5,971 bases of DNA from an uncultured Peptococcaceae bacterium (lineage in GTDB: Bacteria > Bacillota > Limnochordia > Darwinibacteriales > Darwinibacteriaceae). The translations under genes were made by a program, and so were the position numbers. The notes under the pieces are model-generated. The model had not been told where the DNA came from. It saw nothing but the letters and a program-made list of their open reading frames with translations, and ran no database searches. Shown in pieces: positions 1 through 4,685 of this stretch. The stretch is taken from the NCBI GenBank assembly GCA_937988745.1, contig CALKAR010000089.1, positions 1 to 5,971 of the forward strand, given 5' to 3'. Within the stretch, counting starts at the first letter, position 1; each line of letters starts with the position of its first letter.

Positions 1-783
1 AACCTCAATCATGTCTTCAGAAAGTAGAGACAGACTACTTTTGGTGTCTGTAAATGTGCCTTCTAGGTCAGACATTGCCTCATTAAGAGCCTTGTTAGCT
101 TCCTCTGCCTGCTTTGAACTACTAGCTACGTAGGCTAATGCTGCACCTATAGCCAGAACGGCACCTGCCATAGCGCCAGCAGCACCAAAGAAACCAAGCA
201 GTTGAGAGCCTTGTTGACCCATAATCACAAGCCAATGAGTACCCATCTGTGCCTGTACTGCAACGTCTTGCAACTGAAGACCAAATTGAGAGGCGGCAGC
301 GCGGCTAGACCTAAACCATGAACGTGCGTCGGCTGTGGCGGAGTTCAGACCTGTGGTGGAAACACTAGCACGAGTTAATGCCCGCTGTAGCATTTCGTAA
401 CGCTTATTTAGGTTATCAATACTTAGGTCAGTTCTACTGATACCCTCTCTGTAGATAGCAAGTGCTTGTCGGGCATTGTTGAGTGCGATATTACCACGAG
501 TTGTCTCAGCAGCAGACTGCCGCTTCAATACCATTATTTGCTTTTCTGCGGCAGTTGCTTGAGTAAGGGCTTTTTGTCTGCGGTCTTCCGACACGGCGTA
601 TTCTCGGGAGGCTTTAGCAGCAGCAATGTTAGCCTTACCTGCTTCTTTTGTGGCAGCAACCACTTGCTTAGACTCAGATGTGAAACTACTAAATGTGCCT
701 TGGAGAGACTTAATGGCCTTTTCCGCTTCACGGACAGAACCAAAGTTTATTATTACACTACCTTTTAACTGTCCTAAATCCAT
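1..783 (-). CDS. Tape measure protein, N-terminal part (runs off left edge)
   Basis: First 261 codons of a tail tape measure protein, which sets tail length inside the tube and usually takes part in DNA ejection. The frame is open from ATG at 783-781 to base 1 with no stop. The start is fixed by an AAGGAG ribosome site (797-792, 8 bases away) and by a TAATG overlap with the stop of the chaperone frameshift product. Residues 15-140 are Ala/Lys/Glu/Gln-rich and look helical or coiled coil. Residues 169-181 (LQLQDVAVQAQMG region) and 189-200 (GQQGSQLLGFFG) match what I know of the lambda gpH-like TMP_2 family. A Gly/Ala-rich hydrophobic stretch follows at about 192-220, as is common in tape measures. 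The position directly after the G/GT-type chaperone is diagnostic. The C-terminal part is not in the window, so total length is unknown. Confidence 0.93.
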   Translation of the reverse strand, partial: MDLGQLKGSVIINFGSVREAEKAIKSLQGTFSSFTSESKQVVAATKEAGKANIAAAKASREYAVSEDRRQKALTQATAAEKQIMVLKRQSAAETTRGNIALNNARQALAIYREGISRTDLSIDNLNKRYEMLQRALTRASVSTTGLNSATADARSWFRSSRAAASQFGLQLQDVAVQAQMGTHWLVIMGQQGSQLLGFFGAAGAMAGAVLAIGAALAYVASSSKQAEEANKALNEAMSDLEGTFTDTKSSLSLLSEDMIEV

Positions 784-1345
784 TACTTTCTCTCCTTTTT
801 AGGCAACTGGCGGGGAGGAACGTTGCTTCCTTTCTTGCCTTTCTTTTGTAAGGCTTTCTTCTCCTCTTCCGCTTTAATCTTGAAGTATGCACACCAATAA
901 TCAAATTCATCGGCGGGCATATCTACAATCTCATAATGAAATTTCCCCAAGGTTTCTGCTAGATAGTATTCGTCAAGAAGCCTTGGGGATTTCTTTAGTT
1001 TTTTTCAGCCTCTCCCTCTTCGGCAGAAAGGCCCAACACTTTGAATGCAGCTTTGGAGAATGTATCTACATATCCACCAGAGGGTTGTTGCACCATAGTT
1101 TCATAGTCTGCTTCGTTAAACACTTTCTCACCAGTTTCAGGGTCTACAACAGTGTAGATAACGGCATACACTTGTAGTTTGAGAGTGTCCATCTTATCGT
1201 CCTTGGTACACTTCTCAATCAGCGCAGTACGATCAGCGTATGACAGTTGACGTACTTCCACTTCAATACTTCCGTGTTTAACTTTCTCGGAACGAAATTT
1301 ATTCTGTTGACCGAGGGTTGCGCTACGAATGTCTTTAATGCTCAC
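783..1345 (-). CDS. Tail assembly chaperone, -1 frameshift fusion product (GT-like, 187 aa)
   Basis: Long form of the tail assembly chaperone, made by a -1 ribosomal shift at the heptamer 1004-998. Residues 1-116 are shared with the short form; 71 more residues are read from 998 to 786, with TAA at 785-783. The added domain contains LLDEYYLAETLGKF and MPADEFDYWCAYFKI, matching the usual T-domain pattern (LA..LGK, then MP..E...W.AYY), and ends in a very basic tail (KKGKKGS, PKKERK). The -1 frame has a TGA at 1007-1005 just before the heptamer, so this domain cannot be reached from upstream without a shift. No ribosome site precedes its internal TTG or ATG codons. In lambda the GT form binds both tail tube protein and tape measure during assembly; the same role is inferred. 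Its stop overlaps the tape measure start. Confidence 0.9.
944..1004 (-). promoter_or_regulatory. Programmed -1 ribosomal frameshift site with downstream stem-loop
   Basis: On the minus strand the codons GCT GAA AAA AAC TAA hold the canonical heptamer A AAA AAC at 1004-998, in the right phase and one codon before the zero-frame stop. After an 8-base spacer (997-990), TCCCCAAGG (989-981) pairs perfectly with CCTTGGGGA (952-944), a 9-bp stem closing a 28-base loop. Inside it TTCT (979-976) can pair with AGAA (957-954) after one mismatch. Slippery site, spacer length and stem are the standard parts of a -1 frameshift signal; the downstream -1 reading frame encodes the expected T domain. Efficiency cannot be read from sequence. 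Confidence 0.92.
995..1345 (-). CDS. Tail assembly chaperone, short form (G-like, 116 aa)
   Basis: Zero-frame product of the chaperone locus, ending at TAA 997-995 directly after the slippery heptamer. The start is GTG at 1345-1343, with AGGAG at 1357-1353 and 7 bases of spacing. The recognisable pattern is an N-terminal basic segment, then IEVEVRQLSYADRTAL at about 27-42 and a helical segment with KLQVYAVIYTVVDPETGEKVF at about 56-76, typical of siphophage G-type chaperones. The protein ends in an acidic, low-complexity AEEGEAEKN tail encoded by the frameshift-stimulating region. It is expected to coat the tape measure during tail assembly and to be absent from the virion. It is the first gene after the tail tube terminator, so it probably depends on read-through or an unrecognised promoter. 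Confidence 0.88.
   Translation of the reverse strand: MSIKDIRSATLGQQNKFRSEKVKHGSIEVEVRQLSYADRTALIEKCTKDDKMDTLKLQVYAVIYTVVDPETGEKVFNEADYETMVQQPSGGYVDTFSKAAFKVLGLSAEEGEAEKN
1012..1017 (-). promoter_or_regulatory. Shine-Dalgarno-like purine tract upstream of the frameshift heptamer
   Basis: AGGGAG lies inside the coding sequence, 7 bases before the A AAA AAC heptamer. E. coli dnaX uses the same hexamer about 10 bases upstream of its slippery site to stimulate -1 shifting. The spacing here is shorter and the tract also encodes an acidic Glu/Gly run, so a stimulatory role is plausible but not shown. Confidence 0.4.
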
Positions 1346-1375
1346 TTATATTCTCCTAAGAGTTTTGTTTATGTA

Positions 1376-1389
1376 CTTTGTAAGACAAG
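1376..1389 (-). repeat. Intergenic element copy A (CTTGTCTTACAAAG)
   Basis: One of three near-identical copies of TTGTCTWACAAA (core at 1377-1388), read on the coding strand. It contains short inverted arms TTGT and ACAA around a 3-base centre. It sits just after the terminator hairpin that follows the tail tube gene and about 30 bases before the chaperone GTG start. Function unknown. Confidence 0.6.
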
Positions 1390-1414
1390 AAAGCCCCGCG
1401 TATGTGCGAGGCTC
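1382..1414 (-). terminator. Intrinsic terminator after the major tail protein gene
   Basis: On the minus strand AGCCTCGC (1413-1406) pairs with GCGGGGCT (1399-1392) over 8 bp, including one G-U pair, with a 6-base loop. It is followed by an interrupted T-rich run TTTCTTGTCTT. The stop of the tail tube gene is 22 bases upstream. The broken T-run suggests partial termination, which would lower expression of the chaperone and tape measure relative to the abundant tube protein. Confidence 0.75.
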
Positions 1415-1435
1415 CTTTCACTACTTAACCAATGC

Positions 1436-2485
1436 TTAGATTGGGTTTACTTCACTCACGGCACCTGTGCCTTGGAAAGACAAACTAGCCTCTACCATGG
1501 CATCTACACCACTAGAGATAGATGTATCAGTTACAATCACTTCACCAGTATATCCATACTCGCTTTGGCCTTCTGGCATATACTCAACGTAGATGTTACT
1601 ACGATTCTCATACGCAGTCAGAATCTTCAGCAGGCCAGTCGGAATAGTAGATGTTGCGAGGTGCCTCCAACCGAATGGTTTAACATTCTCGGGCACAGAC
1701 AGGGTGAGAGACAGGGTGAACTCTTCGTCACCGCCTACATCACCGGACTGTGAGTAACTACCAATCTTGTAGATACCACGAGTAATGGAACTACCGTCGC
1801 CCGCTACGTCCAACTCAATAACAAACTCACTGCGATCATTTAGTTGACCAAAACCATCATTCTCTGCACGATAGAATCCGTTCAGTTCCAAATCAGCAGT
1901 GAGGAGGGTTGGACGGAAGGTAGCAAAGCCACCATTTGCCTGTACGGTCTCAAAGCAAGAGGTGTCGGTGGTATCCGCACTCTGAGTCAGACTGAAGCTG
2001 TTAGCACAACCATAAGCGGACATAGTGAGGTAGTCACCGTCAGCAGTGATTGCACCTGTCGGACTATAACTTGATACAAAGGTTACTTCACCAAACAAAT
2101 AGTTGATTGATTCAATGTTACTAGCCGCCACTTCACTAGCACCATCGTAAATGGTTACGCCAGCAGTCCAATCCCACACAGACTTAGTATCATCTGTAAT
2201 ACGATATGTCTGAGTGTTATCGACTTGAGACATTGCCTCATTAGTAAACGATGTAGGAGTAGGGCCACTACGGCGAACAGTTGAGTTATAACCAGCAAAG
2301 CCACGGTACATGGCATTACCAGATACAGTCCAGTTGATTAGACCCGTCTCAGAGGAGCTATAAGCAGCACCAAAAATAGTGTCTTCTAGCTGATTCCCTT
2401 CAAATGAAATGTCTGCCGTACTTCCCGGTACGATGTAATATGTAATGTCGTCATCACTGACGCGCAATTCTTTTGCTGCTGTCAT
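1436..2485 (-). CDS. Major tail protein (tail tube subunit), two-domain, 349 aa
   Basis: Tail tube protein that polymerises around the tape measure to form the long flexible tail. ATG at 2485-2483 has a strong site, AAAGGAG at 2499-2493 with 7 bases of spacing. Two beta-rich halves are visible. Residues 1 to about 155 include VPGSTADISFEGNQLEDTIFG (19-39) and a segment near 108-138 (AGVTIYDG, INYLFGEVTF). Residues about 156-349 include a FVIELDVAGDG strand pair near 221-231 and a closing segment VDAMVEASLSFQGTGAVSEV (327-346), which is very typical of siphophage tube proteins. Two cysteines, 160 and 177, flank the start of the second half. At 349 residues it is longer than single-domain tube proteins, consistent with an added or duplicated domain. 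It lies between the tail terminator and chaperone genes, the standard place. Family assignment is by recall of pattern and gene order. Confidence 0.88.
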   Translation of the reverse strand: MTAAKELRVSDDDITYYIVPGSTADISFEGNQLEDTIFGAAYSSSETGLINWTVSGNAMYRGFAGYNSTVRRSGPTPTSFTNEAMSQVDNTQTYRITDDTKSVWDWTAGVTIYDGASEVAASNIESINYLFGEVTFVSSYSPTGAITADGDYLTMSAYGCANSFSLTQSADTTDTSCFETVQANGGFATFRPTLLTADLELNGFYRAENDGFGQLNDRSEFVIELDVAGDGSSITRGIYKIGSYSQSGDVGGDEEFTLSLTLSVPENVKPFGWRHLATSTIPTGLLKILTAYENRSNIYVEYMPEGQSEYGYTGEVIVTDTSISSGVDAMVEASLSFQGTGAVSEVNPI

Positions 2486-2503
2486 AGTATTTCTCCTTTA
2501 ATT

Positions 2504-2520
2504 GTACATACGCGCATGTC
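2504..2520. repeat. Imperfect palindrome in the leader of the tail tube gene
   Basis: ACATACGCGCATGT (2506-2519 on the plus strand) differs from its own reverse complement at only two of 14 positions. It lies between the intergenic element copy B and the ribosome site of the tail tube gene. It could be a protein-binding site or a small hairpin in the leader RNA; it has no T-run and is not a terminator. Confidence 0.4.
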
Positions 2521-2535
2521 TTTTTGTAAGACAAG
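2521..2535 (-). repeat. Intergenic element copy B (CTTGTCTTACAAAAA)
   Basis: Second copy of TTGTCTWACAAA (core at 2523-2534), identical to copy A over 13 bases (CTTGTCTTACAAA). It lies in the 52-base gap between the tail terminator stop and the tail tube start, with the palindrome at 2504-2520 immediately downstream. No terminator hairpin accompanies this copy, so the element is not simply part of a terminator tail. Confidence 0.6.
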
Positions 2536-2537
2536 TA

Positions 2538-2948
2538 TTATTGGATAGTCTTTCTGTAGGACATATCCTGAGAACTGTCTACTACAAACTCAAAAATCAT
2601 GGTTATTAGTGTTTTTCCCATCTTATCTGTATTTATGTACTGTGGGCCACGGGTCATAATAAATCGACACCAAACATTACCGTCTTCATCAATTATGTTC
2701 GGGTGTCCCAACAAAGCATTCTTAATGGTCTGGAAATCTCCCCATCCTAGAGCATACTCACCCTTTTCATACCTACCTATGAAATCAACAGTATATACAT
2801 CCCTCAAATAAGCAGGATTTGCAGAATTACCAATATCCAACAGTGTGATATGGGATGAGTTAGGTGCCGCACTCGGCCCCAAGTAAACAGGACAACTCAA
2901 ATCCAAGTCAGATATGATATTATCGTAAATAAATTCAGAAGGTATCAT
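2538..2948 (-). CDS. Tail terminator protein (136 aa)
   Basis: Likely tail terminator, the ring that caps the tube and joins it to the neck. Visible features are a central segment VYTVDFIGRYEKGEYALGWG (51-70), the helix DFQTIKNALLG (71-81), and a C-terminal RGPQYINTDKMGKTLITMIFEFVVD region (100-124). This resembles the GP.yL..D..GR...s.nF pattern of siphophage terminators/minor capsid proteins. I chose ATG at 2948-2946 because it forms a TAATG overlap with the upstream stop and has a GGTGG ribosome site 5 bases away. A GTG at 2957 would extend the protein by three residues but has no spaced site. Position just before the tail tube gene supports the call. Confidence 0.75.
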   Translation of the reverse strand: MIPSEFIYDNIISDLDLSCPVYLGPSAAPNSSHITLLDIGNSANPAYLRDVYTVDFIGRYEKGEYALGWGDFQTIKNALLGHPNIIDEDGNVWCRFIMTRGPQYINTDKMGKTLITMIFEFVVDSSQDMSYRKTIQ

Positions 2949-3349
2949 TATTTCCACCCCACTTTAGAGAATACTTTTTTCCACCAATCTTCCCTCTCTT
3001 TGACAGGCGGAATGTACACGTACAGAGGCGGTTGATTATGTCTAGACCTAACTTCCGGTGAGTTGGGTATAAAGTCGTGGCGATAAGGGTCTTCGTGTTC
3101 TGTTATTGCGTATGGAGCACTGCCATCATCGTTATAAGTGATAACCAATTCAAAACTATCGCTATCCAGCTCTTGATAGAACCTACGGCTATTTATCAAA
3201 GTGTGAGTATCAGTAGGTGTAGTGCTGTCCGTGCGCTGTTTAAGGTGCTTTTCAAGGTTATCGCCAGCAGTGTCTATAGACCTATCAAGGTTAGAGAAAG
3301 CCTTATCGAAGTCCTTGAACCATTTGTCTACGTCACTTTGCTTAAACAA
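2948..3349 (-). CDS. Neck / tail-completion protein (HK97 gp10-like), TTG start
   Basis: Small neck protein, expected between head closure and tail terminator and probably part of the head-tail interface. The segment LVITYNDDGSAPYAITEHEDP (68-88) resembles the 'apYA..vE.g' core of HK97 gp10-like and minor-capsid families; the N-terminal 40 residues are helical and charged. No ATG or GTG is available. I chose TTG at 3349-3347 because AGGTGG (3359-3354) lies at a good distance, giving 133 residues and an 8-base overlap with the upstream gene. TTG at 3364 would add five residues and a 23-base overlap with a poorer ribosome site. The stop TAA overlaps the next ATG (TAATG), indicating translational coupling. 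Identification rests mainly on gene order plus the APYA motif. Confidence 0.68.
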   Translation of the reverse strand: MFKQSDVDKWFKDFDKAFSNLDRSIDTAGDNLEKHLKQRTDSTTPTDTHTLINSRRFYQELDSDSFELVITYNDDGSAPYAITEHEDPYRHDFIPNSPEVRSRHNQPPLYVYIPPVKEREDWWKKVFSKVGWK

Positions 3350-3659
3350 GTGCCCACCTATCAAACTTCGTATAGTTCCAATTCGGAGACTTACGAAAGT
3401 CCTTTACTTCAAATGCTCCCGATATAGGTTCAGCATTAGTTGTATGATCTCCCTTGGCAATAAAATCACCAATAGCCAAATCAACATCAACACCCACAGA
3501 AGACTGAGAGCGATACTCACGACCATCAGAGCCATAATACAACTCAGTACGATCTTCCCATCTTGCTTTAGCCAATGAGACGCTATAAGTAGGATTGCCC
3601 CACTTGTCCAAAGCGCCTCCTTTCCAAATCGTAATAGTCTCACCACGTAGATGCCTCAT
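3342..3659 (-). CDS. Head closure protein (SPP1 gp16-like / minor capsid), 105 aa
   Basis: Small beta-rich protein expected to close the portal channel after DNA packaging and provide the surface for tail joining. The segment ARWEDRTELYYGSDGREYRSQSSVGVD (about 32-58), then IGDFIAKGD (63-71), P79 and FEVKDFRKSPN (83-93), gives the W.d....d..G.e..S....v..GD.i..G....P..a.eV order seen in head-closure/minor capsid families. ATG at 3659-3657 overlaps the adaptor stop as ATGA, so translation is probably coupled; there is only a weak GAGG 11 bases upstream. Length matches the usual 100-115 residues. Family assignment is from pattern and position, not from a search. Confidence 0.72.
   Translation of the reverse strand: MRHLRGETITIWKGGALDKWGNPTYSVSLAKARWEDRTELYYGSDGREYRSQSSVGVDVDLAIGDFIAKGDHTTNAEPISGAFEVKDFRKSPNWNYTKFDRWALV
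3354..3359 (-). promoter_or_regulatory. Ribosome binding site that decides the TTG start of the neck gene
   Basis: AGGTGG on the minus strand, 4 bases before TTG 3349-3347 (7 from the AGG core). It is inside the last codons of the head-closure gene and is the best site available for the neck gene, which lacks any ATG or GTG in its N-terminal region. Confidence 0.5.
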
Positions 3660-4129
3660 GCTCTAATCAACCTCACGCTCGTTGTATTGCTTCCGCCATA
3701 TCCCAATGACCTAAGATATGCAAGCTGTGAAACCACTTTCCCCGGCTTGGATTGAGGGTACGCAAACTCAACACTACTGTTACCGTAACTCTCACTAATT
3801 ACGGAAGGTTCAACGTCAAACAAGTCCTCTTCCATGAACTCGACGGCTATAATGGCTACAGCGCGTTTAAGCGCCTTTGGAATCCCCTTTACAGTACGCC
3901 CTTGGTTATCTGTAAACGCTTGCCTAGGCCACATTAATCCTTGATCTTCAGTGAGAATGAACGATGATGGGTCCAGGTAGCCGTCAATATACAAACTGGG
4001 ATTGATCAAGACCGACTCGGAGGGGAATGTTTCATATCCCAAGTCTGTCAGAATAGTCTCTGCCTCTGTCACGTTTAGGTAGGAATTACTGTCTGGTATC
4101 CCTTCGCCTGTTTCTAGTATTAAACTCAT
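3656..4129 (-). CDS. Head-tail adaptor, DnaT-like family protein (157 aa)
   Basis: Connector protein expected to bind the portal ring beneath the capsid (adaptor, gp6/gp15 position). The N-terminus MSLILETGEGIPDSNSYLNV matches the family opening 'M.lI.EdGtg.pgaNSYv', and LMWPRQAF (65-72) followed by GIPKALKRAVAIIAVEF (82-98) matches 'l.WPR.g....g..IP..lk.A..elA' of the phage family annotated as DnaT-like ssDNA-binding, now generally seen as head-tail adaptors. I chose ATG at 4129-4127; a possible TTG at 4141 would add four residues, but the N-terminal match and spacing favour ATG. Upstream there is AAGGA 13 bases away and a G-run 5 bases away, so the ribosome site is ambiguous. It starts the densely packed four-gene connector block. 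Confidence 0.8.
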   Translation of the reverse strand: MSLILETGEGIPDSNSYLNVTEAETILTDLGYETFPSESVLINPSLYIDGYLDPSSFILTEDQGLMWPRQAFTDNQGRTVKGIPKALKRAVAIIAVEFMEEDLFDVEPSVISESYGNSSVEFAYPQSKPGKVVSQLAYLRSLGYGGSNTTSVRLIRA

Positions 4130-4151
4130 AATAACCCCCAAATCCTTTTGC

Positions 4152-4163
4152 TTTGTTAGACAA
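4152..4163 (-). repeat. Intergenic element copy C (TTGTCTAACAAA)
   Basis: Third copy of the TTGTCTWACAAA element, one base different from copies A and B (A for T at position 7), preserving the TTGT/ACAA arms. It lies between the terminator after the SAP-like gene and the adaptor start, only about 22 bases before the ATG, too close to act as an ordinary -35 box for that gene. Confidence 0.58.
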
Positions 4164-4170
4164 CAGGCAC

Positions 4171-4196
4171 AAAAAAGGGGAACCCAAAGGCTCCCC
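4171..4196 (-). terminator. Strong intrinsic terminator after the SAP-like gene
   Basis: On the minus strand GGGGAGCC (4196-4189) pairs with GGTTCCCC (4184-4177) over 8 bp, with one G-U pair and a TTTG loop, followed by six uninterrupted T (4176-4171). This is the most canonical terminator in the window. It separates the capsid and SAP-like genes from the adaptor-to-terminator connector block. Confidence 0.88.
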
Positions 4197-4230
4197 GAAT
4201 GTCATCCTTGACACTAACGCAGTCCGTGCG

Positions 4231-4623
4231 TTAACTGTTGTTTGCAATAACCTCTAGTGCCATTGCTTTGTTCTTAATGGGTTCGTCGGTAAGGGTGGCA
4301 GCATAAGAGCGAAGCTCCGGCCAACTCATTTCCTCTACATCGACGGGAATTCCGCTATCCTCTACGTCGGATACTTCATGATTATCCGCTTCTTTGGATA
4401 CTTCTTCTTCTTCTTTTTGTACGGTATACCCTTTCCCATGTTCAATCTTACCGGCAGCGAGATATGCTTTACGAATCTTCTCATTATCAGTAAAGAAGTG
4501 AGTACAATAAGCAGGAATACTCTCATGCTCGTAGAAGTAACGTGGGTTCTTAAAATGAATTGTACCACCGAAAGGTGGAGTTTCTTCAGGTTTACAGAAG
4601 GATACTAATTCTTTCTTAGCCAT
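4231..4623 (-). CDS. Unassigned head-region protein with SAP/HeH-like C-terminus (130 aa)
   Basis: I do not recognise this gene firmly. Three parts are visible. Residues 1 to about 68 form a compact region with many aromatic residues (FKNPRYFYEHESIPAYCTHFF, 24-44) and two cysteines (10 and 40). Residues 70-98 are an acidic low-complexity linker beginning KEEEEV. Residues 98-129 (EMSWPELRSYAATL, then KNKAMALEVI) look like a short helix-extension-helix (SAP/HeH/Rho-N type) module, often found at the C-terminus of small phage head proteins. It sits directly after the capsid gene, between two terminators, which suggests a product needed in fairly high amount, such as a capsid-associated or head-completion protein; this is inference. 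ATG at 4623-4621 has only a weak ribosome site (GAG 5 bases upstream). Confidence 0.7.
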   Translation of the reverse strand: MAKKELVSFCKPEETPPFGGTIHFKNPRYFYEHESIPAYCTHFFTDNEKIRKAYLAAGKIEHGKGYTVQKEEEEVSKEADNHEVSDVEDSGIPVDVEEMSWPELRSYAATLTDEPIKNKAMALEVIANNS

Positions 4624-4639
4624 AACATCTCATACCGTC

Positions 4640-4676
4640 AATGAAAGATGAAAAGAGGAGCCGAAGCTCCCCTCTT
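4640..4676 (-). terminator. Intrinsic terminator with C(UUCG)G tetraloop after the capsid gene
   Basis: AAGAGGGGAGC (4676-4666) pairs with GCTCCTCTTTT (4661-4651) over 11 bp, with two G-U pairs, closed by the exceptionally stable C(UUCG)G tetraloop. The stem runs into TTTTCATCTTTC. It begins 9 bases after the capsid stop and leaves little room for a promoter before the next gene, so the downstream gene must rely on read-through or an upstream-modified polymerase. Confidence 0.85.
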
Positions 4677-4685
4677 CTAGTTGGA

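Noticed and set aside
534..743. A 69-codon minus-strand frame inside the tape measure gene
   Set aside because: It is in a different frame from the continuous tape measure coding sequence and has low-complexity Leu/Lys/Ser composition typical of a shadow.
846..855. A partial match to the intergenic element (TTTGTAAGGC on the plus strand)
   Set aside because: It is inside the chaperone T-domain coding region, matches only the first part of the element and lacks the second arm.
1247..1753. A 168-codon plus-strand open frame spanning the tail tube and chaperone genes
   Set aside because: It crosses a terminator and two well-supported opposite-strand genes, has no family resemblance and is a shadow frame.
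2501..2529. Possible sigma-70 promoter before the tail tube gene (TTACAA, 17 bases, TACAAT)
   Set aside because: The -35 match is poor and the predicted start would fall within the ribosome site, leaving an unusable leader.
3404..3646. An 80-codon minus-strand frame within the head-closure gene, with hydrophobic Leu/Ile/Val-rich segments
   Set aside because: The hydrophobicity comes from reading the head-closure gene in another frame; there is no convincing ribosome site and the host frame has the expected length and position.
4129..4141. TTG at 4141 as start of the adaptor gene, adding four residues
   Set aside because: The family N-terminus begins at the ATG at 4129, and AAGGA is too close to the TTG to serve it.
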